12,772 nucleotides of DNA. Source: Candidatus Wildermuthbacteria bacterium (lineage in GTDB: Bacteria > Patescibacteriota > Minisyncoccia > Minisyncoccales > UBA10102). The stretch covers positions 1 through 12,772 of the forward strand of contig JACOVR010000008.1 of the NCBI GenBank assembly GCA_016177245.1, in the 5' to 3' direction. The notes beneath the pieces were generated by a model that was not told the DNA's origin, did not search any database, and saw only the letters and a program-made list of their open reading frames with translations. The first letter of the stretch is position 1, and every line of letters begins with the position of its first letter. This document shows, piece by piece, positions 1 through 5,902 of this stretch. The position numbers and the translations under genes are program-made.

Positions 1-54
1 CCTTGCGGCATACGGCCCTGAACCGTACGTGTTTGCCAATTTCACCACCTGCCC
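1..54 (-). tRNA. tRNA-Leu (anticodon CAG), 5' part, truncated by the window edge
   Basis: Read on the minus strand from 54, the sequence folds as the first two-thirds of a class II tRNA. It has a 7-nt acceptor strand GGGCAGG, then TG, a 3-bp D stem GTG/CAC around a loop containing TTGG, and a 5-bp anticodon stem TACGG/CCGTA. The loop TTCAGGG places CAG at positions 34-36, so it would read CUG leucine codons. The sequence that follows, TGCCGCAAGG, is the start of a long variable arm as in leucine tRNAs. The T arm, acceptor 3' strand and any CCA lie outside the window. It starts 6 nt after the stop of the solute-binding-protein gene with no terminator between, so it may be cut from that mRNA. 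Confidence 0.86.
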
Positions 55-60
55 TTGTTG

Positions 61-2010
61 TTATATTTTTCCCCACGCCCGTTTCGTTTTGAAATACCAG
101 TTGGAAACCTGGCTAAATCGCCAGGAAGGGTCTGCAATCATTCCGTCGCTTACCCCCCGAAGCGACTTGGGCGTTACGTACACCACAGGCATGTCAAACA
201 GGAAAAGTGCGGGAGCATCTTCAAGCAGGATGTCCTCCATTTGCTTGAGGAGGGTGTTTCGTTTTTCTTCATCGAGTTCTTTTCTTACTTTTTCCAGGAG
301 CGAGTCAACATTTTTGTTTTCATACGACGACAGATTCAGTCCCGGGTCTCTTTTTTGCGAGGAATGCCAAAAGGGGAACAGGTCTGCGATGGTGCCGGTA
401 ATTTCTCCGAAAAGCAACGCCTGAAAATTTCTTGGTTTCAAAGTATTTCGTTCAAGCTCGGAGGGTGTTTCGAGCTTGATGTCCACCGCGATTCCGAATT
501 TACCCCACTGTTCTTTGAGCTCCTGGGCCGTCTCTTTCAGGGGATATTGGTCAACGGTGCTCAATGTTATGGCGAGGGGAACAAGTTCTTTTGAGGATCC
601 AAAACAGAGTTCATTGAGTTTTTCTCTCGTGGAAGGCCCGACTTTTCCGTTACCTGCTTTCAAATTATTAGGCGCGAGGATTTCTTGAGAATATTTTTCT
701 TGGAAGCGGATGACCGCTTGTTTGGTTTGCGTTCCAAAGGTTCCAGAAACCGTTCCTTGGGGGTAGATCTCCGGTCCTCCGCCTGGCGGGTTCGCAAGGC
801 ATTCCTGCAACGTTTCAACATCCGCGCCCGTGCTTCCAACTTCCAAGTCCCTTTGGAGCTGCCCGCCTTGCCTCTCTATTTTCCCCAGGATCCCATTTTC
901 TTTTTTGTACCCTTGTTTTTCAAATAATGCAAGGATTTCGTCTTCCCCATGCGTCGCCTCGGGTTCCGTGTTGCCAAACAGAGAATGTTTTGCAACTCCT
1001 TGGACCGTCTGCGCCAGCGTCTCCCTGTCCACGGCATTTGCAAGGATTTGCCTGATCTCTTTCTTTTTCACAGGGTCTGCGGGGTCGTTCCCGGCAAGGT
1101 TGAAAAACACCGCAAAATATCTGGGCAGAGAGAAGCGGTATTGTCCATACGACCAATCAGACCCATAGGACCTATTGTCCACAAAGGTCCGCACCTCGTT
1201 TCTTCTGATTGCCTCCTGCAATTCTTTTTCGGTCGCGAAGAAACGGAATGCAAATGAACCGATAAAGGGTTTGTCTCCGTGATAGCGCACGTTGGTTTCA
1301 AGCCGGATTTCTTTCACCGCGCCCGACCGTTCCCTCGCCACCTCTCCCACCTTGTAGGGCCCCGATCCCACCGGTTTTATATTGTAGGAAGAAAACGCGA
1401 AATTTTCCGGACCGATATTCTGCCAAATATGGGCGGGCAGTATTTTCAGCGTGAGCCGTTCGAGAAAGGGCGCATAGGGCTCTTTGAGTTTGAAGAGTAC
1501 TTTTGTCCCCGACACTTTTTCTACCTCCACTCCTACCCAGTTTGCACGGACAGGAGATTTGAAGCGGGGGTCCTGAATGGTTGCCACCGTGAAGAACACG
1601 TCATCTGAAGTGAGCGGGAAACCGTCTTGCCATTTCAGATTATCGCGCAGCGTAACCTCAAACGTTTTCCCTCCTTCTTGCACGATTATTTCTTTTGCCA
1701 GGTCTGGCACGATATTGTTTTTTTCATCGTATGTGGCGAGTCCCGCAAACACCAACTGCACCAGATCTCTGTCTGCATCATTTGCGTCAGAAAACACCGG
1801 GTTGATCAATCTGGGCGATCCTACGATTCCCTCAACAATTGTTCCTCCGCGCGCCGGAACTTCATGAGTGCTTGCATAGTAGAACGCGCGCAGCACATAG
1901 AAAGAAGAAATCACAAAGACAACGCCCAAAAGGGAAACCGCAATTTTTTCCTTATTCGACAAAACCTTTGGAAATTGCAACCACTGCCAAAGTGTGGGAA
2001 ATTTTCTCAT
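61..2010 (-). CDS. Membrane-anchored peptide/nickel ABC transporter substrate-binding protein (SBP_bac_5) with an internal peptidoglycan-binding domain
   Basis: This 649-residue protein matches family-5 extracellular solute-binding proteins, which capture oligopeptides or similar ligands for an ABC importer. Visible family hallmarks are the opening lobe (GSPRLINPVFSDANDADRDL, about 64-83), the WQDGFPLTSDDVFFT block (127-141), and the PVGSGPYKV block (213-221). There is no lipobox cysteine. A hydrophobic segment at about 23-45 follows a positively charged start, so the protein is probably anchored by a signal anchor with its bulk outside. Residues 388-467 form a separate PG_binding_1-like domain (LEVGSTGADVETLQ near its start, TQTKQAVIRFQEKY in the middle, GKVGPSTREKLNE at its end). 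It is inserted where the family normally runs from a DG turn into a beta strand. Family length is about 500-550, so the excess fits the insertion. The gene follows secG by 6 nt without a clear Shine-Dalgarno site, and no permease or ATPase gene is in view. The ligand is unknown. Confidence 0.88.
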   Translation of the reverse strand: MRKFPTLWQWLQFPKVLSNKEKIAVSLLGVVFVISSFYVLRAFYYASTHEVPARGGTIVEGIVGSPRLINPVFSDANDADRDLVQLVFAGLATYDEKNNIVPDLAKEIIVQEGGKTFEVTLRDNLKWQDGFPLTSDDVFFTVATIQDPRFKSPVRANWVGVEVEKVSGTKVLFKLKEPYAPFLERLTLKILPAHIWQNIGPENFAFSSYNIKPVGSGPYKVGEVARERSGAVKEIRLETNVRYHGDKPFIGSFAFRFFATEKELQEAIRRNEVRTFVDNRSYGSDWSYGQYRFSLPRYFAVFFNLAGNDPADPVKKKEIRQILANAVDRETLAQTVQGVAKHSLFGNTEPEATHGEDEILALFEKQGYKKENGILGKIERQGGQLQRDLEVGSTGADVETLQECLANPPGGGPEIYPQGTVSGTFGTQTKQAVIRFQEKYSQEILAPNNLKAGNGKVGPSTREKLNELCFGSSKELVPLAITLSTVDQYPLKETAQELKEQWGKFGIAVDIKLETPSELERNTLKPRNFQALLFGEITGTIADLFPFWHSSQKRDPGLNLSSYENKNVDSLLEKVRKELDEEKRNTLLKQMEDILLEDAPALFLFDMPVVYVTPKSLRGVSDGMIADPSWRFSQVSNWYFKTKRAWGKI

Positions 2011-2016
2011 TCGCGG

Positions 2017-2229
2017 CTATTGTATGAGATTTAAAATACCAAGAGCAATAAATACGAATCCAAGAACAAGAGTTAGCCAGTACAGTTTTTGCTGGATGCC
2101 TCTTCGCGTTGCAAAAAAGCTTCCCTCGCCCCCAAAGGCAGAGCCAAGCCCAGATCCCCTCGGCTGCAAAAGAACAAGCGCAATAATAAGGATGGAAACA
2201 CCGATCTGAAACAATGGTATGTATGTCAT
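2017..2229 (-). CDS. secG: Preprotein translocase subunit SecG
   Basis: This 70-residue protein has the SecG layout: a first membrane segment (about 6-22), the conserved cytoplasmic loop QPRGSGLGSAFGG (22-34) ending in a TRRG stretch, and a second membrane segment (about 48-67). SecG is the small accessory subunit of the SecYEG channel and helps SecA-driven export across the cytoplasmic membrane. Its ATG overlaps the stop codon of the upstream small membrane-protein gene as ATGA, which suggests translational coupling. The substrate-binding-protein gene starts 6 nt after its stop. Length is normal for the family, and the central motif makes the call secure. Confidence 0.93.
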   Translation of the reverse strand: MTYIPLFQIGVSILIIALVLLQPRGSGLGSAFGGEGSFFATRRGIQQKLYWLTLVLGFVFIALGILNLIQ

Positions 2230-2462
2230 TTCAAAAGAAAAAGAGTGATTGCAACGCCAATAAGAAAAAGAATGCTCGTGGCAATGAAATTCACGAAGGG
2301 CCTCAAAATCGCAATCACAATGCCGAGAACGGCGCCGCCGATCAAAAGTTTTTGCAACGGCACTGTGGCGTCAGAGAACCATGGGGTAAATCGCATGGCA
2401 AGCCAAAGCCCCGCAATCCCTGCAATGATCGACCCAATGAGCGTTTTGACCATGTATTGCAT
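2226..2462 (-). CDS. Small three-helix membrane protein, similar to the 4-TMS phage holin superfamily IV
   Basis: This 78-residue protein is almost entirely hydrophobic. Likely membrane segments lie at about 7-24, 38-55 and 58-77, with a short polar loop between the first two. The stretch GIVIAILRPFVNFIATSI resembles the RP-containing hairpin of the PF04020 family (mycobacterial-type 4-TMS holin-like proteins). That family is widespread in bacterial chromosomes and rarely acts as a true lysis holin. The start is 6 nt after the uvrC stop, and its own stop overlaps the secG start. It is therefore read as part of the uvrC-secG transcript rather than as a phage gene. An alternative ATG lies three codons in. 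No function can be given from sequence alone. Confidence 0.72.
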   Translation of the reverse strand: MQYMVKTLIGSIIAGIAGLWLAMRFTPWFSDATVPLQKLLIGGAVLGIVIAILRPFVNFIATSILFLIGVAITLFLLK

Positions 2463-2468
2463 AGATTA

Positions 2469-3746
2469 TCACGCGCGTCCAAGCAAGTCAATCTTCCGGA
2501 GCTTCCGATGATAAGAAATGGCAAAGCGATGGGCCTCGTCACGGATGTGAAGGATGAGATTTTGAATGTTCCGCGGCAGGGTTTTGAGCGGTATTGGTTT
2601 CGTTTCGCTCGGCAGAAAGAGTTCATTGTGCCGTTTTGCCAATGCGACAATTGCGAATTGCGGATTGCGAATTGCGGATTTATGCAGCGCTTCAAGCGTT
2701 GCGGACAATTGCGGTTTTCCGCCGTCGATCACCATCAGGTCGGGGTATGGCCACTCTCTATGTTTCAGCCGGCGCGAGACGAGTTCTTGCATCATTGCAA
2801 AGTCGTTGGGTTTCCCTGAAATGCGAATTTTGAATTTTCGATACCATGCTTTGGCCGGCTTTCCCCCAAGAAACGTTACCATAGAACCGGTCGCTTCCTG
2901 CCCCTGAATGTTTGAAATGTCGTACGCTTCAATACGGACTATCGGTTTTTTTGTTTTGAATATGCTTTGAAGTGTTTTTTGCGCATCGTGATAATTATGC
3001 TGCAGCAAGGGTAATACGATAGGCGTGTGCGAAACGATTCTTTCAAGCGCGAACAGTTGGTCGCGAAGTTGCGCCGCCTTTTCAAAATTCTGCGCCTGCG
3101 CAGCAAGATTCATGGCTTTTTCAATGTTCCTTGCCACCGATTTGCGCTTTCCCGCGAACACGGCAGCCACATATGCAATGTTTTTTTTGTATTCCTGTTT
3201 GTCGGGGTTGGGCCCTGGGCAAAGCCCAAGATGGCACCACTGGCAGGGTTTTGCGGAGTGTTTTGTTTGGGTGTAAAAGGGGAATGCCCTGCGCAGCATG
3301 CGCAGCACCTGTCTTAACGCGCGTCCGTCCACAAACGGGCCAATATAGCGAGTATTTAGTATTTGGTATTTAGTATTTGGGGATTTGTTTCGGATTTGGT
3401 GACTGATAAACACCCTTGGTAGGGGTTCTTTTGTGATGCCCACATAAAAATATCCTTTGTCGTCGCGCCACATCACGTTGTATTTGGGCTGGAGTTTTTT
3501 AATGAGGGAGGATTCCAAGAGAAGCGCGTCAATATCAGATTGCGTTGGAATATATCCTACTCGTTTTACCTTGTCGCGAAATAGGTGGTCTCGATACGAG
3601 GATTGCGAAAAGTGATTTTTCACCCGTTCCTTGATGTTCTGCGCTTTCCCTATGTATAAAATCTCTTCTGGCCCAGCCAGTGCATACACCCCAGGATCCT
3701 TTGGAAGTTTTTCAAGATTTTCTCTTGGAATATAGTGGAATTTCAT
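2469..3746 (-). CDS. uvrC: UvrC-type excinuclease subunit, short form without C-terminal HhH
   Basis: This 425-residue protein has the UvrC domain order. The GIY-YIG nuclease (GVYAL 19-23, ILYIGKA 29-35, catalytic-type E78 in LLESSLIKKLQPKYN) makes the 3' incision in nucleotide excision repair. A UVR motif that contacts UvrB lies at about 217-234 (AQNFEKAAQLRDQL). The RNase H-like nuclease for the 5' incision keeps D276 (AYDISN), D341 (VIDGGK) and H406 (RDEAHRFA). UvrC proteins are usually about 600 residues and end in tandem helix-hairpin-helix motifs; here the protein stops just after the nuclease core. Of the four cysteines that hold the [4Fe-4S] cluster in E. coli UvrC, two seem matched (C168, C176), while the outer positions are not cysteine; C171 is extra. 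Two in-frame short repeats interrupt it (see repeats). It is first in the run to secG, with a TATAAT box ending only 5 nt before the ATG. Confidence 0.92.
   Translation of the reverse strand: MKFHYIPRENLEKLPKDPGVYALAGPEEILYIGKAQNIKERVKNHFSQSSYRDHLFRDKVKRVGYIPTQSDIDALLLESSLIKKLQPKYNVMWRDDKGYFYVGITKEPLPRVFISHQIRNKSPNTKYQILNTRYIGPFVDGRALRQVLRMLRRAFPFYTQTKHSAKPCQWCHLGLCPGPNPDKQEYKKNIAYVAAVFAGKRKSVARNIEKAMNLAAQAQNFEKAAQLRDQLFALERIVSHTPIVLPLLQHNYHDAQKTLQSIFKTKKPIVRIEAYDISNIQGQEATGSMVTFLGGKPAKAWYRKFKIRISGKPNDFAMMQELVSRRLKHREWPYPDLMVIDGGKPQLSATLEALHKSAIRNPQFAIVALAKRHNELFLPSETKPIPLKTLPRNIQNLILHIRDEAHRFAISYHRKLRKIDLLGRA
2653..2680. repeat. Exact 14-bp tandem duplication inside uvrC
   Basis: GCGAATTGCGGATT occurs twice head to tail with no mismatch. 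On the uvrC coding strand it encodes the stretch SAIRNPQFAI at about residues 357-366. It lies between the DGG nuclease motif and the conserved LAKR segment, where other UvrC proteins have a short connector. A further partial copy, GACAATTGCG, is seen at 2645-2654 and again at 2703-2712. Confidence 0.9.
3351..3378. repeat. Heptamer tandem repeat (AGTATTT-type, four units) inside uvrC
   Basis: Four 7-bp units, AGTATTT, AGTATTT, GGTATTT and AGTATTT, follow one another. On the coding strand they read AAATACT-like units and encode NTKYQILNT at about residues 124-132, between the GIY-YIG domain and the conserved RYIGPF segment. The same heptamer family, in the same coding orientation and giving nearly the same peptide, occurs in uvrA at 7722-7749. 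Confidence 0.92.
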
Positions 3747-3762
3747 ACTGTATTATACCACC
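3746..3762 (-). promoter_or_regulatory. uvrC promoter, extended -10, leaderless start
   Basis: On the minus strand TATAAT (3757-3752) is preceded by TGG, an extended -10 element, and the uvrC ATG begins 6 nt after its last base. Transcription should start at or within a base or two of the ATG, giving a leaderless mRNA. No clear -35 is seen; the T-rich stretch upstream is the U-tract of the preceding terminator. The 17-bp block matches the uvrA promoter at 15 positions. Confidence 0.72.
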
Positions 3763-3763
3763 A

Positions 3764-3810
3764 ATAAAAAAGATCCCGGTGCCTGCCCAAACGAGCAGAC
3801 GACCGGGATT
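3764..3810 (-). terminator. Rho-independent terminator of the 3823-4442 transcript
   Basis: Inverted arms GATCCCGGT (3772-3780) and ACCGGGATT (3802-3810), with an inner CTGC/GCAG pairing, form a hairpin. A run of T follows on the minus strand (3771-3764). It sits 12 nt after the stop at 3823 and directly before the uvrC promoter. Confidence 0.88.
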
Positions 3811-3822
3811 GCATGACAAGAA

Positions 3823-4023
3823 CTAGTTTGCCGAGGACGACGGGCCTTTGTCCCTAGGCGGAGAGAGCAATGCTATTGGTTTTTTGTACACCTCCACTGG
3901 CGGGCATAGATTAAGCCAAGTGGAGATTAGCTTTGCCCCGATTAACCGACCCAAAGAGGATACTCCCAAAACGGCGGTGATAACCTCTACGACCGTGCCC
4001 CCGTCGCTATAGAGGCCAACCAT
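3823..4023 (-). CDS. Small hypothetical protein, or the frameshifted 3' part of the preceding membrane-protein gene
   Basis: This 66-residue reading frame ends 12 nt before a strong terminator, so its stop looks like a genuine gene end. Its ATG lies inside the end of the gene at 3987-4442, overlapping it by 37 nt, and no Shine-Dalgarno site precedes it. A stop in the same frame at 4030-4032 limits any upstream extension. In the overlap there is a run of five G on the coding strand (3998-4002). A -1 slip there, or one extra G, would join the two frames into one protein of about 206 residues. Residues from about 9 to 42 (rich in G, V, L, I) would then follow the second membrane helix of the upstream protein. 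I favour one interrupted or frameshifted gene over two genes, but cannot settle it from the sequence. Confidence 0.5.
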   Translation of the reverse strand: MVGLYSDGGTVVEVITAVLGVSSLGRLIGAKLISTWLNLCPPVEVYKKPIALLSPPRDKGPSSSAN

Positions 4024-4442
4024 AGGGCTTCACTTCGAGAGTAGTTGGGCAATAGGGAGGGTCCTCCTAGTGCCGTAATCCACGCAAGTACAGCTAGTAT
4101 GGGGACTAGAATGGCGATGGCCGCGGCTCCCAGCACTATTGCCAAAGGGATGCCCCGTACCAAGGTATGTCGCGAGTAACTCAACTCCTCGATTTTTTCG
4201 GAGAGCCACGTGAGTCCTCCTCCGATCTTCCCTGCGCCGAACACCACTAGGAATGCCTCGCAAAGGTTGCGAGGATCTCGATCGGAGATTTTGCTGGCCC
4301 ATTTTCTCATGAGCCAGGAGTTTGCGTCGAACCTCACTGCGCCTCCTGCCTTGCGGAGGAGAAACGCCCATATAACGATCCCAATGACAATTGCAAGTAT
4401 GAAAGTTCCTCCCAGGGATAACCCAAAAATCAACCAGCTCAT
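3987..4442 (-). CDS. Hypothetical two-helix membrane protein
   Basis: This 151-residue protein is not recognised. It has a membrane helix at about 3-29, a polar and partly basic middle (30-95) containing GAGKIGGGLTWLSEKIEEL, and a second long hydrophobic segment at about 97-125. The start is well supported: GGAGG lies 6 nt before the ATG, with TTGACA and TATAAT boxes 16 nt apart upstream. It is a single transcription unit ending at the terminator near 3764-3810, about 175 nt past its own stop. This is the main reason to suspect that the frame originally continued (see 3823-4023). Its codon use is more GC-rich in style than the endonuclease gene further on. Function unknown. Confidence 0.75.
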   Translation of the reverse strand: MSWLIFGLSLGGTFILAIVIGIVIWAFLLRKAGGAVRFDANSWLMRKWASKISDRDPRNLCEAFLVVFGAGKIGGGLTWLSEKIEELSYSRHTLVRGIPLAIVLGAAAIAILVPILAVLAWITALGGPSLLPNYSRSEALWLASIATGARS

Positions 4443-4448
4443 CTTACG

Positions 4449-4453
4449 CCTCC
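4449..4453 (-). promoter_or_regulatory. Shine-Dalgarno site GGAGG for the 3987-4442 gene
   Basis: GGAGG on the minus strand, 6 nt before the ATG at 4442. It fixes the start and contrasts with uvrC, uvrA and the endonuclease gene, which have no such site. Confidence 0.8.
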
Positions 4454-4485
4454 GCCCCTATTTATTTGTCCTGATCGCTGACACC

Positions 4486-4513
4486 ATTATACACAAAGAC
4501 ATAATTTTGTCAA
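4486..4513 (-). promoter_or_regulatory. Sigma70-type promoter of the 3987-4442 gene
   Basis: On the minus strand TTGACA (4513-4508) and TATAAT (4491-4486) are both perfect consensus boxes with a 16-bp spacer. Expected transcription start is near 4479, giving a leader of about 37 nt that holds the Shine-Dalgarno site. Confidence 0.85.
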
Positions 4514-4529
4514 ATTTTTGGGTTGAGAC

Positions 4530-4561
4530 AAAAGAAAAGCACCTGCCTTGTGGGCGGGTGC
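4530..4561 (-). terminator. Rho-independent terminator of the 4593-4811 gene
   Basis: Arms GCACCTGCC (4539-4547) and GGCGGGTGC (4553-4561) pair with one G-U, with a 5-nt loop. On the minus strand they are followed by TTTTCTTTT. The hairpin begins about 30 nt after the stop at 4593. Confidence 0.88.
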
Positions 4562-4592
4562 CGAGGAAGTGGCCTTCGTGCTCTCCCTATTA

Positions 4593-4811
4593 TTACTCTT
4601 TCTTTCTGCTTCTTTGTTCCGAAACAATCTGGATCGTTGCGCCCGCCAGTATCCCGCCGCCTCCACCCCCGAGGAGTACTCCCATCGTGCCGACCTCGGA
4701 AAGATCGGAATCGAAAAAAAACATGACAACACCACTGATAAAGACACCGATCGCCAAGCCCGCACCAATCCATGGTGCTTGGCGTAACCACAGAAGTAGA
4801 TCGGAGAGCAT
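4593..4811 (-). CDS. Small hypothetical membrane protein with two helices
   Basis: From the ATG at 4811 this encodes 72 residues: a short amphipathic start (MLSDLLLWLRQ), a membrane helix at about 12-33, a short acidic loop (DSDLSEV), a second glycine-rich hydrophobic segment containing six consecutive glycines (GVLLGGGGGG), and a charged tail RSRKKE. I chose this start because AAGGAGA lies 7 nt upstream and a promoter-like pair lies before it. The frame is open further, to an ATG at 4928 that would give 111 residues, but that start has no ribosome-binding site and would lie upstream of the promoter. The gene is a single unit with its own terminator. The two-helix hairpin could be a holin-like or small stress membrane protein; I cannot assign a function. 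Confidence 0.7.
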   Translation of the reverse strand: MLSDLLLWLRQAPWIGAGLAIGVFISGVVMFFFDSDLSEVGTMGVLLGGGGGGILAGATIQIVSEQRSRKKE

Positions 4812-4849
4812 CGCCTTTTCTCCTTCGCCGATATTCTTAGCTATCCAAA

Positions 4850-4879
4850 CATATAGCATATCTTGCATTTTCTCCGCAA
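4850..4879 (-). promoter_or_regulatory. Putative promoter of the 4593-4811 gene
   Basis: On the minus strand TTGCGG (4879-4874) and TATATG (4855-4850) are 18 bp apart, with TGC before the -10 as an extended -10 element. It lies inside the longer possible reading frame (start 4928), which favours the shorter gene. Confidence 0.5.
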
Positions 4880-4970
4880 GAATTGCGTGATAGGGGAGGG
4901 TAACGCATCTGTGGATACTTATTACCATTGCGATCGCAGAATTAATAAGTTACCAATAGTAAACAACAGG

Positions 4971-5006
4971 AAAAAAGAAAAGCCCTGGGCGTGAACGACC
5001 AGGGCT
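4971..5006 (-). terminator. Rho-independent terminator of the 5013-5807 gene
   Basis: AGCCCTGG (4981-4988) pairs perfectly with CCAGGGCT (4999-5006). On the minus strand it is followed by TTTCTTTTTT. The hairpin starts 6 nt after the stop codon. Confidence 0.9.
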
Positions 5007-5012
5007 TCGGGG

Positions 5013-5807
5013 TTAGTTGGCCGAAGCTACGAGGCCTGCGGGAGCGGATGAGACCCCCCCCTCGCCAAGGTTGAACTCGGCGATCAAGAACTGATCTCTA
5101 TTAGGGGTCTCCCCGAAAATGACCACCACCCCGCAAGCAGCGCCAACCTTTTTGCGTGCTTTTTTGCTGAATGCTTCTTTGGGGGCCCAGACCCGGATTG
5201 TTTCGAACAATCCGGCAATCCTTGCCCTTTCGACGGCAGTGCGAACGTTCGGCGGCATGGGTTTTTGCAATGCGTAGAGACCTGCATAACTCAATTCTGG
5301 CATACCTGCGGCCACAAGTGCTTTCTTTGCTTTTTCTTCCCAACGGATTACTACTTGATTCCCGACAATAAGCCATGCCGCTAAGGTCGCTACTACGACT
5401 CCGCCGATTGTCCAGGGAACGATGGCGGAAGAAAATTGCAAAGTGAGTAGAAGCCCTACGCCAACACCCGTCACTGCCAGCGCCGTGAAGGCAAGCAAGC
5501 GTAATACCAGGCGGGTGCGGGAGCGGGATGGCCTTGGATCCTCGAGCCATCCCATTTCGTCTTCCGAGGATTCGGAGTCAAACGGCTCATAGCCAGCTTC
5601 CAGGACCCGAGCCCGTAAGGCAAGAACTTTCAGTTCCCATTCTAGGTTGGTGATCATGTTCTCTAATTCCAACCCAGTGGAGTCATGACGTAGGCATGGC
5701 CTCATTGCCTCGAGCGATACGATGTCTGCCTCGAGTTGCGCAATTTGCTCTTTGGCGACCGTGAGTTCATCTGGGGCTTGTTTCGATGCCGATGCTTGTG
5801 CAGACAC
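5013..5807 (-). CDS. Hypothetical coiled-coil membrane protein
   Basis: This 264-residue protein is not recognised. Residues about 13-72 are heptad-rich and predicted coiled coil (for example EQIAQLEADIVSLEAM and LEWELKVLALRARVLEA). A short acidic stretch with SESSEDE (78-84) follows, then a basic segment and a pair of membrane helices (about 101-124 and 129-149). Residues 150-264 form a soluble domain starting with EEKAKKAL, containing AVERARIAGL (191-200), and ending in an alternating strand pattern (GAACGVVVIFG; QFLIAEFNLGEGG). The start is GTG, chosen because GGGAGGAAG lies just upstream. It is divergent from uvrA, and the two promoters nearly abut. With both termini on the same side of a helical hairpin, a sensing or scaffold role is possible, but this is only a guess from shape. 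Confidence 0.75.
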   Translation of the reverse strand: MSAQASASKQAPDELTVAKEQIAQLEADIVSLEAMRPCLRHDSTGLELENMITNLEWELKVLALRARVLEAGYEPFDSESSEDEMGWLEDPRPSRSRTRLVLRLLAFTALAVTGVGVGLLLTLQFSSAIVPWTIGGVVVATLAAWLIVGNQVVIRWEEKAKKALVAAGMPELSYAGLYALQKPMPPNVRTAVERARIAGLFETIRVWAPKEAFSKKARKKVGAACGVVVIFGETPNRDQFLIAEFNLGEGGVSSAPAGLVASAN

Positions 5808-5849
5808 TTGCTTCCTCCCTTAATCCAACTTCCGGTAAGGTCTACTTTC

Positions 5850-5878
5850 TTTCTACATTCTCTTGGAGATTGTCGCAA
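5850..5878 (-). promoter_or_regulatory. Putative promoter of the 5013-5807 gene
   Basis: On the minus strand TTGCGA (5878-5873) and TAGAAA (5855-5850) are 17 bp apart. The Shine-Dalgarno site GGGAGGAAG (5819-5811) and a GTG start follow. The elements interleave with the uvrA promoter on the opposite strand, so the two may compete. Confidence 0.6.
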
Positions 5879-5897
5879 GGGGTGGTATAATGCGGTA
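5863..5897 (+). promoter_or_regulatory. uvrA promoter, extended -10, near-leaderless
   Basis: TTGGAG (5863-5868) and TATAAT (5886-5891) are 17 bp apart, with TGG before the -10 as an extended -10. The ATG is 12 nt after the last base of the -10, so the leader would be only about 5 nt, with no room for a Shine-Dalgarno site. The block GGTGGTATAAT and its downstream C-GTA are shared with the uvrC promoter. No LexA-type palindrome is apparent. Confidence 0.75.
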
Positions 5898-5902
5898 CTC
5901 AA

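Noticed and set aside
2226..2462. Prophage lysis gene
   Set aside because: No other phage genes are near. The holin-like family is common in chromosomes, and the gene is embedded in the uvrC-secG run.
2641..2680. CRISPR-like repeat
   Set aside because: The units are contiguous with no spacers and are translated within uvrC.
4812..4928. N-terminal extension of the 4593-4811 gene to the ATG at 4928
   Set aside because: The shorter start has a Shine-Dalgarno site and a promoter-like pair that would fall inside the longer version; the extension reads as cysteine- and histidine-containing, non-membrane sequence with no support.
3823..5040. Homology between the ends of the 3823-4023 and 5013-5807 genes (both end in SAN)
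   Set aside because: Similarity covers only about 11 of 14 bases at the stop and fades at once; too short to separate from chance.
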